Below, piece after piece: positions 50,764 to 58,971 of a stretch of 64,000 nucleotides of DNA; within the stretch, counting starts at the first letter, position 1, and every line of letters starts with the position of its first letter. Where the stretch lies: positions 1 to 64,000 of the forward strand of contig JAUHYW010000029.1 of assembly GCA_030426085.1 (NCBI GenBank), written 5' to 3'. A model generated the notes under the pieces. The model was not told the origin of the DNA and ran no database searches. It worked only from the letters and a program-made list of their open reading frames with translations. Origin of the DNA: a bacterium. GTDB taxonomy: Bacteria; Myxococcota_A; Bradymonadia; UBA7976; UBA1532. Position numbers and translations under genes: made by a program.

Positions 50764-52550
50764 CGGCTCGGCAGCCGGCACAGCACGGGGTTGCGCAGCC
50801 CACAGTGCACCTCGCGCCACAGGCCGGTGCGCACCCCCAGCACGACGCAGGTCTGCCCGCCCGACGGCTCGCCGGGGGACCAGGCGGTGTAATCCAGCGG
50901 GTGGCCGTCCAGCCACTGCCACTCATCGCCGACGCGCCGCAGCCCCAGCCACCAGTCGGCCGACGATCGAGCCATCGCCTGCGCGGTCAGCGACGCCTGC
51001 TCGTCGGCGTCGCGCACGCTGGCCAGGGTGGTGCCATAGGTCTCGCAGACCTCCACCGGCTCGCCGTAGGCCGCCGGCCGATGACACAGGAGGAAGCGGG
51101 CCCCCGCCGGCCCGTCGATCACCCGGCACGGCGGGCACTGCTGGCCGTCGTCGGTGACCCCCGAGCAGTCCTGATCGATCTCGTCGGCGCAGTCCTCCCG
51201 GGCCCCCGGATAGCGCGTCGGATCCCCATCGTCGCAGTCCCCGGCGCAGGCCAGCGTCAAGTCCCCGTCGACGTCTGCGGCGGGATCGAGGCAGGCCAGC
51301 GAGTCGCGCAGGCGCTCGGGGTGGGCCTCGATGAAGCGCATCAGATCGTCGATCGCCGCCGCCCGCCGGTCGGGGTTGCTCGGGTTCTTCGGATCATCGG
51401 CCAGCGCCGGGTCGATCAGCGCCCGCAGCGCCTCGATCTCGGCCCGTGTGTCGTGGGCCTCCACGGCGTCGGCGAAGGCTGCGATGGTCTCCGCGTAAGG
51501 CAACCGGCACGGCAGCCAGTCGGCGCACATGCGGAACAGGCGCCCCCGGCCGACGAAGGCGTTGCGCACCCGCTCGAAGGTCTGGTCGGTGCCCCACGGC
51601 AGGAACACCGCCCGCCCGTCCCCCGGCCGCAGGAAGACATAGTAGTTGTTGCGCTGGCCGGCGTAGCCATCCCAATGACCCACCGCCATCTCGGCGGCGA
51701 AGTAGGCCCGCATGGCCTCCAGGTCGACGACCGATCCCACGTCGAGGTCGAAGGTCAGCGGCAGGGCCCGGTCGAGGCCGGCGACCACCCGACGCAAGCC
51801 GGCGCGGCCGGGATCATCGCCCGCGTCCCGGTCGAAGGCGTCCACGTCGGCCACCTGGAAGTCGCGATCGAACACGCCCTCGTAGAGCACGGCCCCCGGG
51901 TGCCCCAGCCGCTCGAGGAAGACGTCGTCGACCGTCTCGATATGAGTATAAAGACCGTAGTCTTCGCCGTTGACCGTGATCCAGGCATACCCCACCCGCG
52001 GCGCGGGCACCCCCAGCCGGGCGAAGGCCGTCGACGCCAGCCGCTCGCGCAGCTTGGTGTGATCCTGGACCATGTTGTTGAAGGTGAGCTGACGCAGGCC
52101 GTGCAGCCGGTCGCCGTCGACGTAGCGATCGATCTCGATCTTGAACGCCGCCTTGCTGTCGATGGGCTTGAAGCTCGCCGATCCCTTCAGCCGGATCCCC
52201 ACCGTCGCCCGCCGCGCGCCGTCGACCGTGATCGCGCCCAGGACGTACACCCGGGGCTCGTCCCGCAGGCGCTGCATCGCCGCCTCGTCCAGCTCGATGG
52301 CCACCGGCACGATCACCTCGGCGCCGAACAGCCGGGCCTGCGCCGCGGCGACGTCGTCCGGCAGATCGGGCGGCGCGGTGTCGGTGGGCCCGCCGTCCAC
52401 GATGGGGGTGCCATCCGGCGGCGTGGGCGGGCCGTCGAGGGTGGCGTCGGGCGGGGGCCCGTCGACCGGCACGCTCAGCGACGGCGCCTCGCACCCGGCG
52501 ACGCCGGCCAACGCCATCAGGCCGACGAGGGTGAGGTGTCGACCCCTCAT
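50760..52550 (-). CDS. CotH-family lipoprotein with MopE-type motif and C-type lectin domain
   Basis: A 596-residue lipoprotein (lipobox VAGC, Cys20). The CotH kinase-like domain spans about 60-410 and shows IRLKGSASF...SKAAFKIEIDRY, QLTFNNMVQDHTKLRERLA, NGEDYGLYTHIETVDDVFL and LPWGTDQTFE. CotH proteins are atypical protein kinases of spore coats and other surfaces. A MopE-like acidic Cys motif follows (ADEIDQDCSGVTDDG, about 460), then a C-terminal C-type lectin-like domain (about 475-596) with paired Cys, WWLGLRRV, PGEPSGGQTC (EPS in place of EPN) and the final WREVHCGLRNPVLC. Coupled by ATGA overlaps to both neighbours. Confidence 0.85.
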   Translation of the reverse strand: MRGRHLTLVGLMALAGVAGCEAPSLSVPVDGPPPDATLDGPPTPPDGTPIVDGGPTDTAPPDLPDDVAAAQARLFGAEVIVPVAIELDEAAMQRLRDEPRVYVLGAITVDGARRATVGIRLKGSASFKPIDSKAAFKIEIDRYVDGDRLHGLRQLTFNNMVQDHTKLRERLASTAFARLGVPAPRVGYAWITVNGEDYGLYTHIETVDDVFLERLGHPGAVLYEGVFDRDFQVADVDAFDRDAGDDPGRAGLRRVVAGLDRALPLTFDLDVGSVVDLEAMRAYFAAEMAVGHWDGYAGQRNNYYVFLRPGDGRAVFLPWGTDQTFERVRNAFVGRGRLFRMCADWLPCRLPYAETIAAFADAVEAHDTRAEIEALRALIDPALADDPKNPSNPDRRAAAIDDLMRFIEAHPERLRDSLACLDPAADVDGDLTLACAGDCDDGDPTRYPGAREDCADEIDQDCSGVTDDGQQCPPCRVIDGPAGARFLLCHRPAAYGEPVEVCETYGTTLASVRDADEQASLTAQAMARSSADWWLGLRRVGDEWQWLDGHPLDYTAWSPGEPSGGQTCVVLGVRTGLWREVHCGLRNPVLCRLPSR

Positions 52551-54100
52551 GGCATCCAACCTCGCAGAGCATCCACCCGCGCCCGCTGGCGCTCGATCAT
52601 GGCTTCGGCGTCCACCATGGGATCGGGCGCGACGTCGTCCCGGGTCATGATGTCGCGCACCCCGGGGCGCTCCAGGTACACCGCCAGCTCGGCCGCCGAG
52701 CGACGCACCGCCTCGGCGTAGGCGCTCGGGGCGAGGGGGCCGGCCAGCAGCGCCTCGAGGCGGGCCAGATAGCGCGCCTGCACCGCCGGATCGCGGCTCA
52801 CCGGCAGATCGAGGCCCGACTCGGCGCAATACATCAGCGGCTCGGGGATGGGATCCCCCACATGGCACCGCGTCTGCACGCCGTCGTAGTCCCAGGGCAT
52901 GATGTCGAACCACGGCTCGGCGCTGCCCGGGGGCCCTGGCCGATCGAAGAGGTACACCTCGTCGATGTAGTCCCCGTTCTCCAGCACGCTGTTGAGGGCC
53001 AGCCAGTCGAGGTAGGCGTCGTAATGCATCCGCCGGTCGAGCTGGTCGAGCAGCGCCTCGCCCCGCACGGCCTCGGCGAGCCGATACAGCGCCCGGTACG
53101 GTGCCAGCAGCGCCTCCCGGTCGGCGATGTCGTCCTCGTCGGGGGTCTTGATCTCCTCTTCGTCGTCGCGCAGCCGCCGGATGACGAGGGTGTCCCGGCC
53201 GGCGAGGCGCTCGGCGGCTTTGCGGGGGCGCTCCACGGCCAGGTACACCCCCCGGGTGCCGTCCCCGTAGCGCAGCTCGACGTAGCCCGACCACATCGGC
53301 CAGATGCCGGCGGCCCGCATCACCGCGGCCGAGCTGTGCATGCGCAGGTAGGGGGCGTCCTCACACATCGACAGCAGGGTGACGTGCTCGAGGGGGTGGC
53401 TGTCGGCGATGCGCACCGGGGTGTCGAAGCGCACGGTGAACGAGCGGCGGGCGCAGTAGAAGGTGCCCTTGCCCCGCAGGTTGAACTCGGCCTGCGGGCC
53501 GTCGACCCCGTCGAGGCGGGTGCCGACCACATAGCGGGTGTCCCGCGAGCGCTCGGCGCGCACCCCGGCGACCTGCTCGGGGGTCATCAGCAGCTCCAGC
53601 GTGTGGTGCACGTCGACGATCGGCAGCGCGATCGTCCACCGCTGCCCGCCCATATCGGCGTGCAGCGCGCCCGACCCGCCGGCCTCGTCGGCGTCGACCG
53701 GCGCGGTGAACACGACCGCCGCCTCAGTGGGCCCGGCGGGGTCCAGGTCGAGCGCGGGGGGCCGCATGTCGAACCCGGACGCGGTGACCCGCACCGGCCC
53801 CGCCGCGTCGGCGGTGAGGCGCACGGTGAAGCCGCCCGGGCGCCCCTCCACCAGCCGGACCGGCCACGGCCCGACCCGGATCGGCGCCTCGGGCGGGCCG
53901 GCGTCGGACGGTGGGGCGGCGGCGTCGGGGGCCGGCGGGCCGCCGTCGTCCGGCGGCGGATCGGCGTCGATCAGCGGCGGGGCGACGTCGTGCGGGGCGC
54001 CGTCGGGAGCCGGCAGCGGCTCTCCACACCCGAACGCGCTCGCGACGAGCAGCGCCGCGAGCAGACGGCGGGGGGGACGCGCGGTGCGGAGTGGGCCCAT
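52547..54100 (-). CDS. CotH-family lipoprotein, first gene of the operon
   Basis: A 517-residue lipoprotein (lipobox ASAFGC, Cys25) with an Asp/Pro-rich linker and a CotH kinase-like domain at about 165-505. Motifs include NLRGKGTFYCARRSFTVRFD, EHVTLLSMCEDAPYLRMHSS, RGVYLAVERPRKAAERL and DIMPWDYDGVQTRC, the last carrying the Asp of the CotH active site. It lacks the lectin and MopE parts of its neighbour, so the two are diverged paralogues, not a recent duplication. ATG 54,100 has GAGAGG upstream. Likely an extracytoplasmic protein kinase (family-based inference). Confidence 0.82.
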   Translation of the reverse strand: MGPLRTARPPRRLLAALLVASAFGCGEPLPAPDGAPHDVAPPLIDADPPPDDGGPPAPDAAAPPSDAGPPEAPIRVGPWPVRLVEGRPGGFTVRLTADAAGPVRVTASGFDMRPPALDLDPAGPTEAAVVFTAPVDADEAGGSGALHADMGGQRWTIALPIVDVHHTLELLMTPEQVAGVRAERSRDTRYVVGTRLDGVDGPQAEFNLRGKGTFYCARRSFTVRFDTPVRIADSHPLEHVTLLSMCEDAPYLRMHSSAAVMRAAGIWPMWSGYVELRYGDGTRGVYLAVERPRKAAERLAGRDTLVIRRLRDDEEEIKTPDEDDIADREALLAPYRALYRLAEAVRGEALLDQLDRRMHYDAYLDWLALNSVLENGDYIDEVYLFDRPGPPGSAEPWFDIMPWDYDGVQTRCHVGDPIPEPLMYCAESGLDLPVSRDPAVQARYLARLEALLAGPLAPSAYAEAVRRSAAELAVYLERPGVRDIMTRDDVAPDPMVDAEAMIERQRARVDALRGWMP

Positions 54101-54291
54101 CGACCTCTCGGGGTGTCGGTTCGGGGCGCGATCATACGGAATGGCCCGCGACGACGTCCACGGCCGCCCGGCGGCGCCCGGCCGCGGCGGCGGCAACCGC
54201 CTTGAACCCGGCCGCCCGGCGGGCCACCATGCGGGTGGACGCGCGGCGCGCCCCGGACGACGGCGGGGGGAGCCGCCGGAGACACAGACAC

Positions 54292-54924
54292 ATGGACTTC
54301 GAGACCGCCCTCGAACGCTGCCCGATCGTCGCCATCCTCCGCGATCTCGAGCCGAGCGAAGCCCTGCCCGTGGGCCAGGCGCTCGTCGGGGCCGGGGTGA
54401 CGCTGATCGAGGTCCCGCTCGACGCGCCCGATCCGATGCGCAGCATCACGACGCTGGTGGAGTGCTTCGGCGAGAAAGCCCTGATCGGCGGGGGCCTGGT
54501 GACCGCCCCCGATCAGGTCGACGCGCTCGCCGATGCCGGCGCCCGGCTCGTGGTGAGCCCGCACACCGATCCGGCGCTCATCGCCCGAGCCCGGGCCCGC
54601 GAGCTGTTGCCGCTGCCGGGGGTGCTCACCCCCACCGAGGCCTTCCGGGCGCTGCGGGCGGGGGCGGTGGCGCTCCAGCTCTTCCCGGCCCAGGCCACCC
54701 GCCCCCAGGCGCTGGCCGCGATGCGATCGGTGCTGCCCCCGGGCACCGCGGTGCTGCCCGTGGGGGGCATCACACCCGACAAGATGGGTCATTGGTGGGC
54801 GGCCGGCGCCCGGGGCTTCGGGCTGGGCGGCACGCTCTACCGGCCGGGGCGCAGCGCCCGGGACGTCGCCGAGCGGGCCCGGGCGTGCATCGCCGCCATC
54901 AAGGGGCCGCTGCCGGCGCCGTGA
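54292..54924 (+). CDS. dgoA: 2-dehydro-3-deoxy-phosphogalactonate (KDPGal) aldolase family
   Basis: A 210-residue class I aldolase of the KDPG/KDPGal family that cleaves the DgoK product to pyruvate and glyceraldehyde-3-phosphate. It has PIVAILRDLEPSEALPVG with the catalytic Glu region, IEVPLDAPDP (the PLN/PLDSP form that favours KDPGal over KDPG), GGGLVT, and QLFPAQATRPQALAA; the Schiff-base Lys usually in the FK(L/F)FPA segment is replaced here by Gln (LQLFPA). That replacement is notable and may be real or a family variant. Divergent from the CotH operon. Confidence 0.8.
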   Translation: MDFETALERCPIVAILRDLEPSEALPVGQALVGAGVTLIEVPLDAPDPMRSITTLVECFGEKALIGGGLVTAPDQVDALADAGARLVVSPHTDPALIARARARELLPLPGVLTPTEAFRALRAGAVALQLFPAQATRPQALAAMRSVLPPGTAVLPVGGITPDKMGHWWAAGARGFGLGGTLYRPGRSARDVAERARACIAAIKGPLPAP

Positions 54925-54987
54925 CCCGCCCGTGGCATACCCGACGGCATCTCTGGTGGCACTCGGCGATGGCTCCGATGCCATCGG

Positions 54988-56766
54988 TCACCGTCGGCGC
55001 CGAGGCCCCTCGGCGTACATCGCCTGCACCTCGGCCCGATAGCGCTCGATCACCCGCGCCCGACGCACCTTGAGCGTCGCCGTCAGCAGGCCGTCGGCCT
55101 CGGTGAACGGGGCGTCGATCACCCGGAAGTTGCGGATGTGCTCGTGCCGCTCGAGCTCGTCCTCGATGCGGCCGATCGCCGCCCGGATGCGGGCGTGCAC
55201 CTCCCGCTCGGACAGCTCGGCCCGGCCGCCGAGCGCGTCGAAGTCGGGCACGATCAGGGCGCCGCACCACGGGCGACCGTCCCCGACCACGCACGCCTGA
55301 TCGATCTCCGGCAGCCCGGCCAGCAGCGCCTCGAGCCGCTGGGGCGCGACGTACTTGCCCCCCGACGACTTGAAGAGATCCTTCTTGCGATCGGTGATGC
55401 ACAGCCGCCCCCGGGCGTCGAACCGCCCCACGTCGCCGGTGTGCAGCCAGCCGTCGCGCAGGACCGCCGCCGTGTCGTCGGGCCGCCGCCAGTAGCCCGG
55501 CATGACGTTGGGCCCCCGCACCAGGATCTCGTGATCCTCGGCCAGCCGCACCCGCACGTTGTGCAGCGGCTGACCCACGCTGCCGAAGCGCACGCTCTCG
55601 GGGCGGTTGACGCTGATGACCGGCCCGGCCTCGGTCAGCCCGTAGCCCTCGAGGATGAGCACCCCCGCCGCCATGAAGAACTCGCCCACCTCGGGGCGCA
55701 GCGGGGCCCCGCCGCTGACGAAGAAGCGCACCCGGCCGCCGAGGCGCTCGGTCAGCGGGTCGAAGAGCTGATCCCGGGCGAGCCGGTAGCCCAGCTTCAC
55801 CGGCAGCGACAGGTCGTCCCGCCGCTGACGGGCTCGGGCCACCCGCTGGCCGATGGCCAGGCCGGCGTGCATCAGCAGGCGGCGGGAGGCCGAGGCCCGA
55901 TTCCGGGCCTGCTCGAAGCGGGCGTAGATGCGCTCGTAGACCCGGGGCACGCCGGTCATGATGGTCGGCTTGACCTCGGCGATCTCCCGGAACAGGCGCT
56001 TGACCGAGGACGCGTAGTAGACGGTGGCCCCGCCGAAGAGCAGCGCCATGTAGTAGCCGGTGGTGCGCTCGAAGGCGTGGCTCAGTGGCAGGAAGGACAA
56101 CAGCACGTCGTCGCTGCGCACCGGCAGGGCCCGGGCGCAGCCCTCGCAGTTGGCGATGATGTTGCCGTGGCTGAGCATGACCCCCTTGGGCTCACCGGTC
56201 GTGCCCGAGGTGTAGATCAGGGTCAGCAGATCATCGGGGCCCAAGGCCGCCGCGCGGGTATCGACCGTGCCCGGGTCGTTGCGCTCGATGCCCAGCCGCT
56301 CGAGCCCCAGCAAGCTCACGCAGGTGACGCCGGGGGCCTGCTGCCGGGCGTCGGCCTCGAAGCCGTGCACCACCAGCCGCAGATCCGACAGCCCGGGACA
56401 CAGCGACAGCGCGGTCTCGAGCAGCGACGGGCCGCCCACGAACGCCGCCACGCAGCCGGCGTCGGCCAGGATGTGCCGCACCGTGCCCGGGGTCGAGGTC
56501 TCGGGGATCGGCACGCTCACCGCCCCCGCCGTCGCGCACGCCAGATCGAAGAGCACCCACTCCACGCTGCTCTGGGCGAAGACCGCCACCCGGTCGCCGG
56601 GCTCGATGTCCAGGGCGCACAGCCCGGCGGCGGCGTGATCGACCCGCTCGCGCATCTGGGCCCAGGTCAGCGGGCGCCAGTGGCCGCCGATCTTGCTGTA
56701 GGCCATGGGGCGGCTGCGCAGGGCCTCGGCCTGCTCGCGGAAGACCGCGGGGATCGAGCGGTGCAC
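54988..56766 (-). CDS. fadD: Long-chain acyl-CoA ligase (AMP-forming)
   Basis: A 592-residue adenylate-forming enzyme that activates fatty acids to acyl-CoA. Motifs: the P-loop-like LIYTSGTTGEPKGVMLSHGN (about 183-202), FLPLSHAFERTTGYY, GYGLTEAGPVISVN (about 375), GWLHTGDVGRFD, and DRKKDLFKSSGGKYVAPQRLE with the catalytic Lys region. Size and SHAFER motif fit the FAA1/FadD15 group. GTG 56,766 was selected because GAGGAG lies eight bases upstream; an ATG about 20 codons earlier adds a non-conserved piece. Alone on the minus strand, convergent with the aldolase. Confidence 0.9.
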   Translation of the reverse strand: MHRSIPAVFREQAEALRSRPMAYSKIGGHWRPLTWAQMRERVDHAAAGLCALDIEPGDRVAVFAQSSVEWVLFDLACATAGAVSVPIPETSTPGTVRHILADAGCVAAFVGGPSLLETALSLCPGLSDLRLVVHGFEADARQQAPGVTCVSLLGLERLGIERNDPGTVDTRAAALGPDDLLTLIYTSGTTGEPKGVMLSHGNIIANCEGCARALPVRSDDVLLSFLPLSHAFERTTGYYMALLFGGATVYYASSVKRLFREIAEVKPTIMTGVPRVYERIYARFEQARNRASASRRLLMHAGLAIGQRVARARQRRDDLSLPVKLGYRLARDQLFDPLTERLGGRVRFFVSGGAPLRPEVGEFFMAAGVLILEGYGLTEAGPVISVNRPESVRFGSVGQPLHNVRVRLAEDHEILVRGPNVMPGYWRRPDDTAAVLRDGWLHTGDVGRFDARGRLCITDRKKDLFKSSGGKYVAPQRLEALLAGLPEIDQACVVGDGRPWCGALIVPDFDALGGRAELSEREVHARIRAAIGRIEDELERHEHIRNFRVIDAPFTEADGLLTATLKVRRARVIERYRAEVQAMYAEGPRRRR

Positions 56767-56997
56767 CGGGTCGGCTCCTCGACGGCGGCGGTGTGGGGCG
56801 CCATGGAAGCAGCGGCCGGGGCCCATGTCAACGCGGGGGCGCCGATCGAGCCCCCGCCGGCGAGGCGCTGAGACGAGGGTGAGACGAGGCGAGTCGCCCG
56901 GCGCCCGGCGATACGCTCCGAGACACGATGGCCCGCGGGTTGCATTGCAGCGTTGGTGAAACATTCCGACATGGCCACCAGAGCCAGGAGCCGCCTC
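56767..56997. other. Divergent intergenic region, no recognised element
   Basis: About 230 bases between fadD and the divergent unknown gene. It contains a repeated GAGACGAG(G) motif near 56,871-56,888. No convincing promoter boxes, hairpin or small gene was found. Confidence 0.3.
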
Positions 56998-57687
56998 ATG
57001 TCCCACGCCGCGCAGATCACCCGGATCGCCCTCGTCGATGTCTCCGAGCCGCTCGTCGAGGCCTTGCAGGCGGCCGTGGCCCGCATCGGAGCCCGGGTCG
57101 TCGCCGCCGTGGACGGGCCCGACGCCACCCGCTGGGCCGAGGCCGCCCGCCCCGATCTGCTCATCGTCGGGCCGACCCACGACTTCGAGGCCCAGCGGGC
57201 CCGGTGCCGCACGCTGCGGGCCCGCATCACCGCGCCGGTCGTCGTGCTCACCACCGACGGCCCCGGCGGCTCCCGGGCCTTCGCCGGCGAGCCCTCGGTC
57301 AACGCGACGCTGCTGATCACGGTGGGCATCGACGCGATGGTCGGGCAGCTCCCGGTGGTGCTCGGGCGCTGGGCCGCCTGGCGCAAGCCCCGGGTGATGG
57401 GCCCGCTGCGGGTCGACCGGGCCGATCCGGCGGTGGAGCTCTTCGGGGTGGCGGTCAAGGTGACCCGGTGGACGGCCGACGCGCTGTCGACCTACGCCGA
57501 CCGCCGCCGCAAGGAGCGCCGCTCGGGCCCGCTGCCCCGGATCTCGCGCATCACCGGCTCCCTGCCCCGCATCGGCCGACGGACGAGCAGCCCGCACCCC
57601 GCGGCGCCGCCCGAACCCGAACCCGAGTGTGCGCCGACCCCGATCCCCACCCCGCCCGCGGCCCGGACCCTGGCCCACGCGAGCTGA
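56998..57687 (+). CDS. Receiver-like protein with a Pro/Arg-rich tail
   Basis: A 229-residue cytosolic protein. The first ~110 residues follow the alternating strand-helix pattern of a response-regulator receiver (RIALVDVSEPLVEALQAAV, DLLIVGPTH, PVVVLTTDGPGG), with Asp in VDVSE. The usual phospho-Asp after strand three is replaced (LLIVGP). Thus it is probably a pseudo-receiver. The tail is rich in Arg and Pro without a domain. ATG 56,998 has AGGAG seven bases upstream; earlier Met codons at 56,953 and 56,971 lack one. It converges with the T6SS operon. Confidence 0.5.
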   Translation: MSHAAQITRIALVDVSEPLVEALQAAVARIGARVVAAVDGPDATRWAEAARPDLLIVGPTHDFEAQRARCRTLRARITAPVVVLTTDGPGGSRAFAGEPSVNATLLITVGIDAMVGQLPVVLGRWAAWRKPRVMGPLRVDRADPAVELFGVAVKVTRWTADALSTYADRRRKERRSGPLPRISRITGSLPRIGRRTSSPHPAAPPEPEPECAPTPIPTPPAARTLAHAS

Positions 57688-57788
57688 GCAGCGGCACGGG
57701 GGCTCGGTCCGAGACGCTGGATACGAATCGACTCGGAGTGGTTGAACCGTTCACCCATCGCCCGCGCCTCCGGGCGGCGTTGAGACAC

Positions 57789-57817
57789 TGAGACACCGTC
57801 AAACCGCCGGTGTCTCA
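57789..57817 (-). terminator. Inverted repeat overlapping the tssG stop (T6SS operon end)
   Basis: TGAGACACC (57,789-57,797) and GGTGTCTCA (57,809-57,817) form a perfect nine-pair stem around an 11-base loop that includes the tssG stop codon. A further TGAGACAC copy lies at 57,781-57,788. No T-run follows, so it may be an attenuating hairpin or a terminator that depends on a factor. Confidence 0.5.
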
Positions 57818-58971
57818 TCTCCTCCCGCGGCCGCGTCCACCTCCACTGGGGCCGGGCTCGTGATCAGCTTGCCCGAGGTCCGGGCCTCGACGAGCTCGCA
57901 CGCCATGGGCTTCGTCAGCAGCCACGACGTCCAGCCCAGCCGCAGGTCGTTGCCCCGGGCCGAGAGCGGCGGCCGGTTGGGGTAGATCTCGTCGGCCTTG
58001 ACCGTGATCCGGGTGCTGAAGTCGAACGCCCCCCGCACATAGAACTTCGTCAGGCGGCTGAAGCTGCGGAACCGGGCCCCAGAAGGCAGGAAGTCGACGA
58101 AGTCCCGCCAGCCGAGCGGCCCGAGGTGCAACTCGAAGCCCGACTGCGGATCCCAGATGCGGCTGCCGGCGACCGCGCTCACCCCGAGCCGGTTGTGCTG
58201 CCGGCCCGTGCTCAGGGCGCTGCGCGCCTCCTGGGCCAGCGTGATCCATCGCCCTTGCAGCTCGTGACCCTTCACCGGGAAGTCGTAGTAGTGGCTGAGG
58301 AGCTGCTCGAGCCCGTGCATCGACCGGCTGCGGTGCCACAACAGCCCGGCGTAATAGATCAGCTCACGGGTGCTGATGGGTCGCGCGGGCGGCGTATTGG
58401 GGTCGTCGTCCTCGTCGTAGACGTTGAGGTGCGCCTCGAGCGCGTCCCCCCGCAGCCCGCAGTACGAGAGCAGGTAGCGCGCGACCGGGTGATCGGTCAC
58501 CGGCCCGGTCTGAAGGGTCGGCCGGTTGCGCTGCCGCACCCGATACAGCATCGAGATCGCGCGGTGGTTGAAGATGTCGAAGAAGTCCCGCATGGCGGTG
58601 TCGCCGAGGCGGCGCCGGTTGCGGATCAGCTCGGTGTAGAAGAACGGCAGCGGCCCCCGGGCGCCGGTGAGCGACATGAAGTCGACCTCCATCAACGGGA
58701 TGTCGCCGTCCCGGGGGTTCAGGTCGATGTCGCGGATGTCGCTCGGGCGGAAGTCGAGGCCGATGTTGGCCCGAAACCGGACCGCGTCGAAGGCCGGATC
58801 GTCGCTGCTGCCCACCGGCTCGGGCTCGGTCTCGTCGAAGTCCTGTCGCTGCCGGCGAACCCAGGCCTCGATCAGCTTGACCGCCTGGTAGAAGTCGAAC
58901 TTGTACGGCTCGGCGAAGTAGGCTTCGCCTTCCTTCAGCCGTTTTCGACGGATGGGATCATCGGCGGCCAT
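57799..58971 (-). CDS. tssG: T6SS baseplate protein TssG
   Basis: A 390-residue component of the type VI secretion baseplate wedge (two TssF with one TssG and TssK). Family traits: FAEPYKFDFYQAVKLIEAW near the start, VRFRANIGLDFRPSDI, a conserved LPFFYTELI segment, and GPLGWRDFVDFLPSG with the downstream FYVRGAFDF...TWSSWL-type end. No signal peptide. The ATG lies inside the tssF 3' end (37-base overlap). Last visible gene of the cluster before the convergent receiver-like gene. Confidence 0.88.
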   Translation of the reverse strand: MAADDPIRRKRLKEGEAYFAEPYKFDFYQAVKLIEAWVRRQRQDFDETEPEPVGSSDDPAFDAVRFRANIGLDFRPSDIRDIDLNPRDGDIPLMEVDFMSLTGARGPLPFFYTELIRNRRRLGDTAMRDFFDIFNHRAISMLYRVRQRNRPTLQTGPVTDHPVARYLLSYCGLRGDALEAHLNVYDEDDDPNTPPARPISTRELIYYAGLLWHRSRSMHGLEQLLSHYYDFPVKGHELQGRWITLAQEARSALSTGRQHNRLGVSAVAGSRIWDPQSGFELHLGPLGWRDFVDFLPSGARFRSFSRLTKFYVRGAFDFSTRITVKADEIYPNRPPLSARGNDLRLGWTSWLLTKPMACELVEARTSGKLITSPAPVEVDAAAGGDETPAV

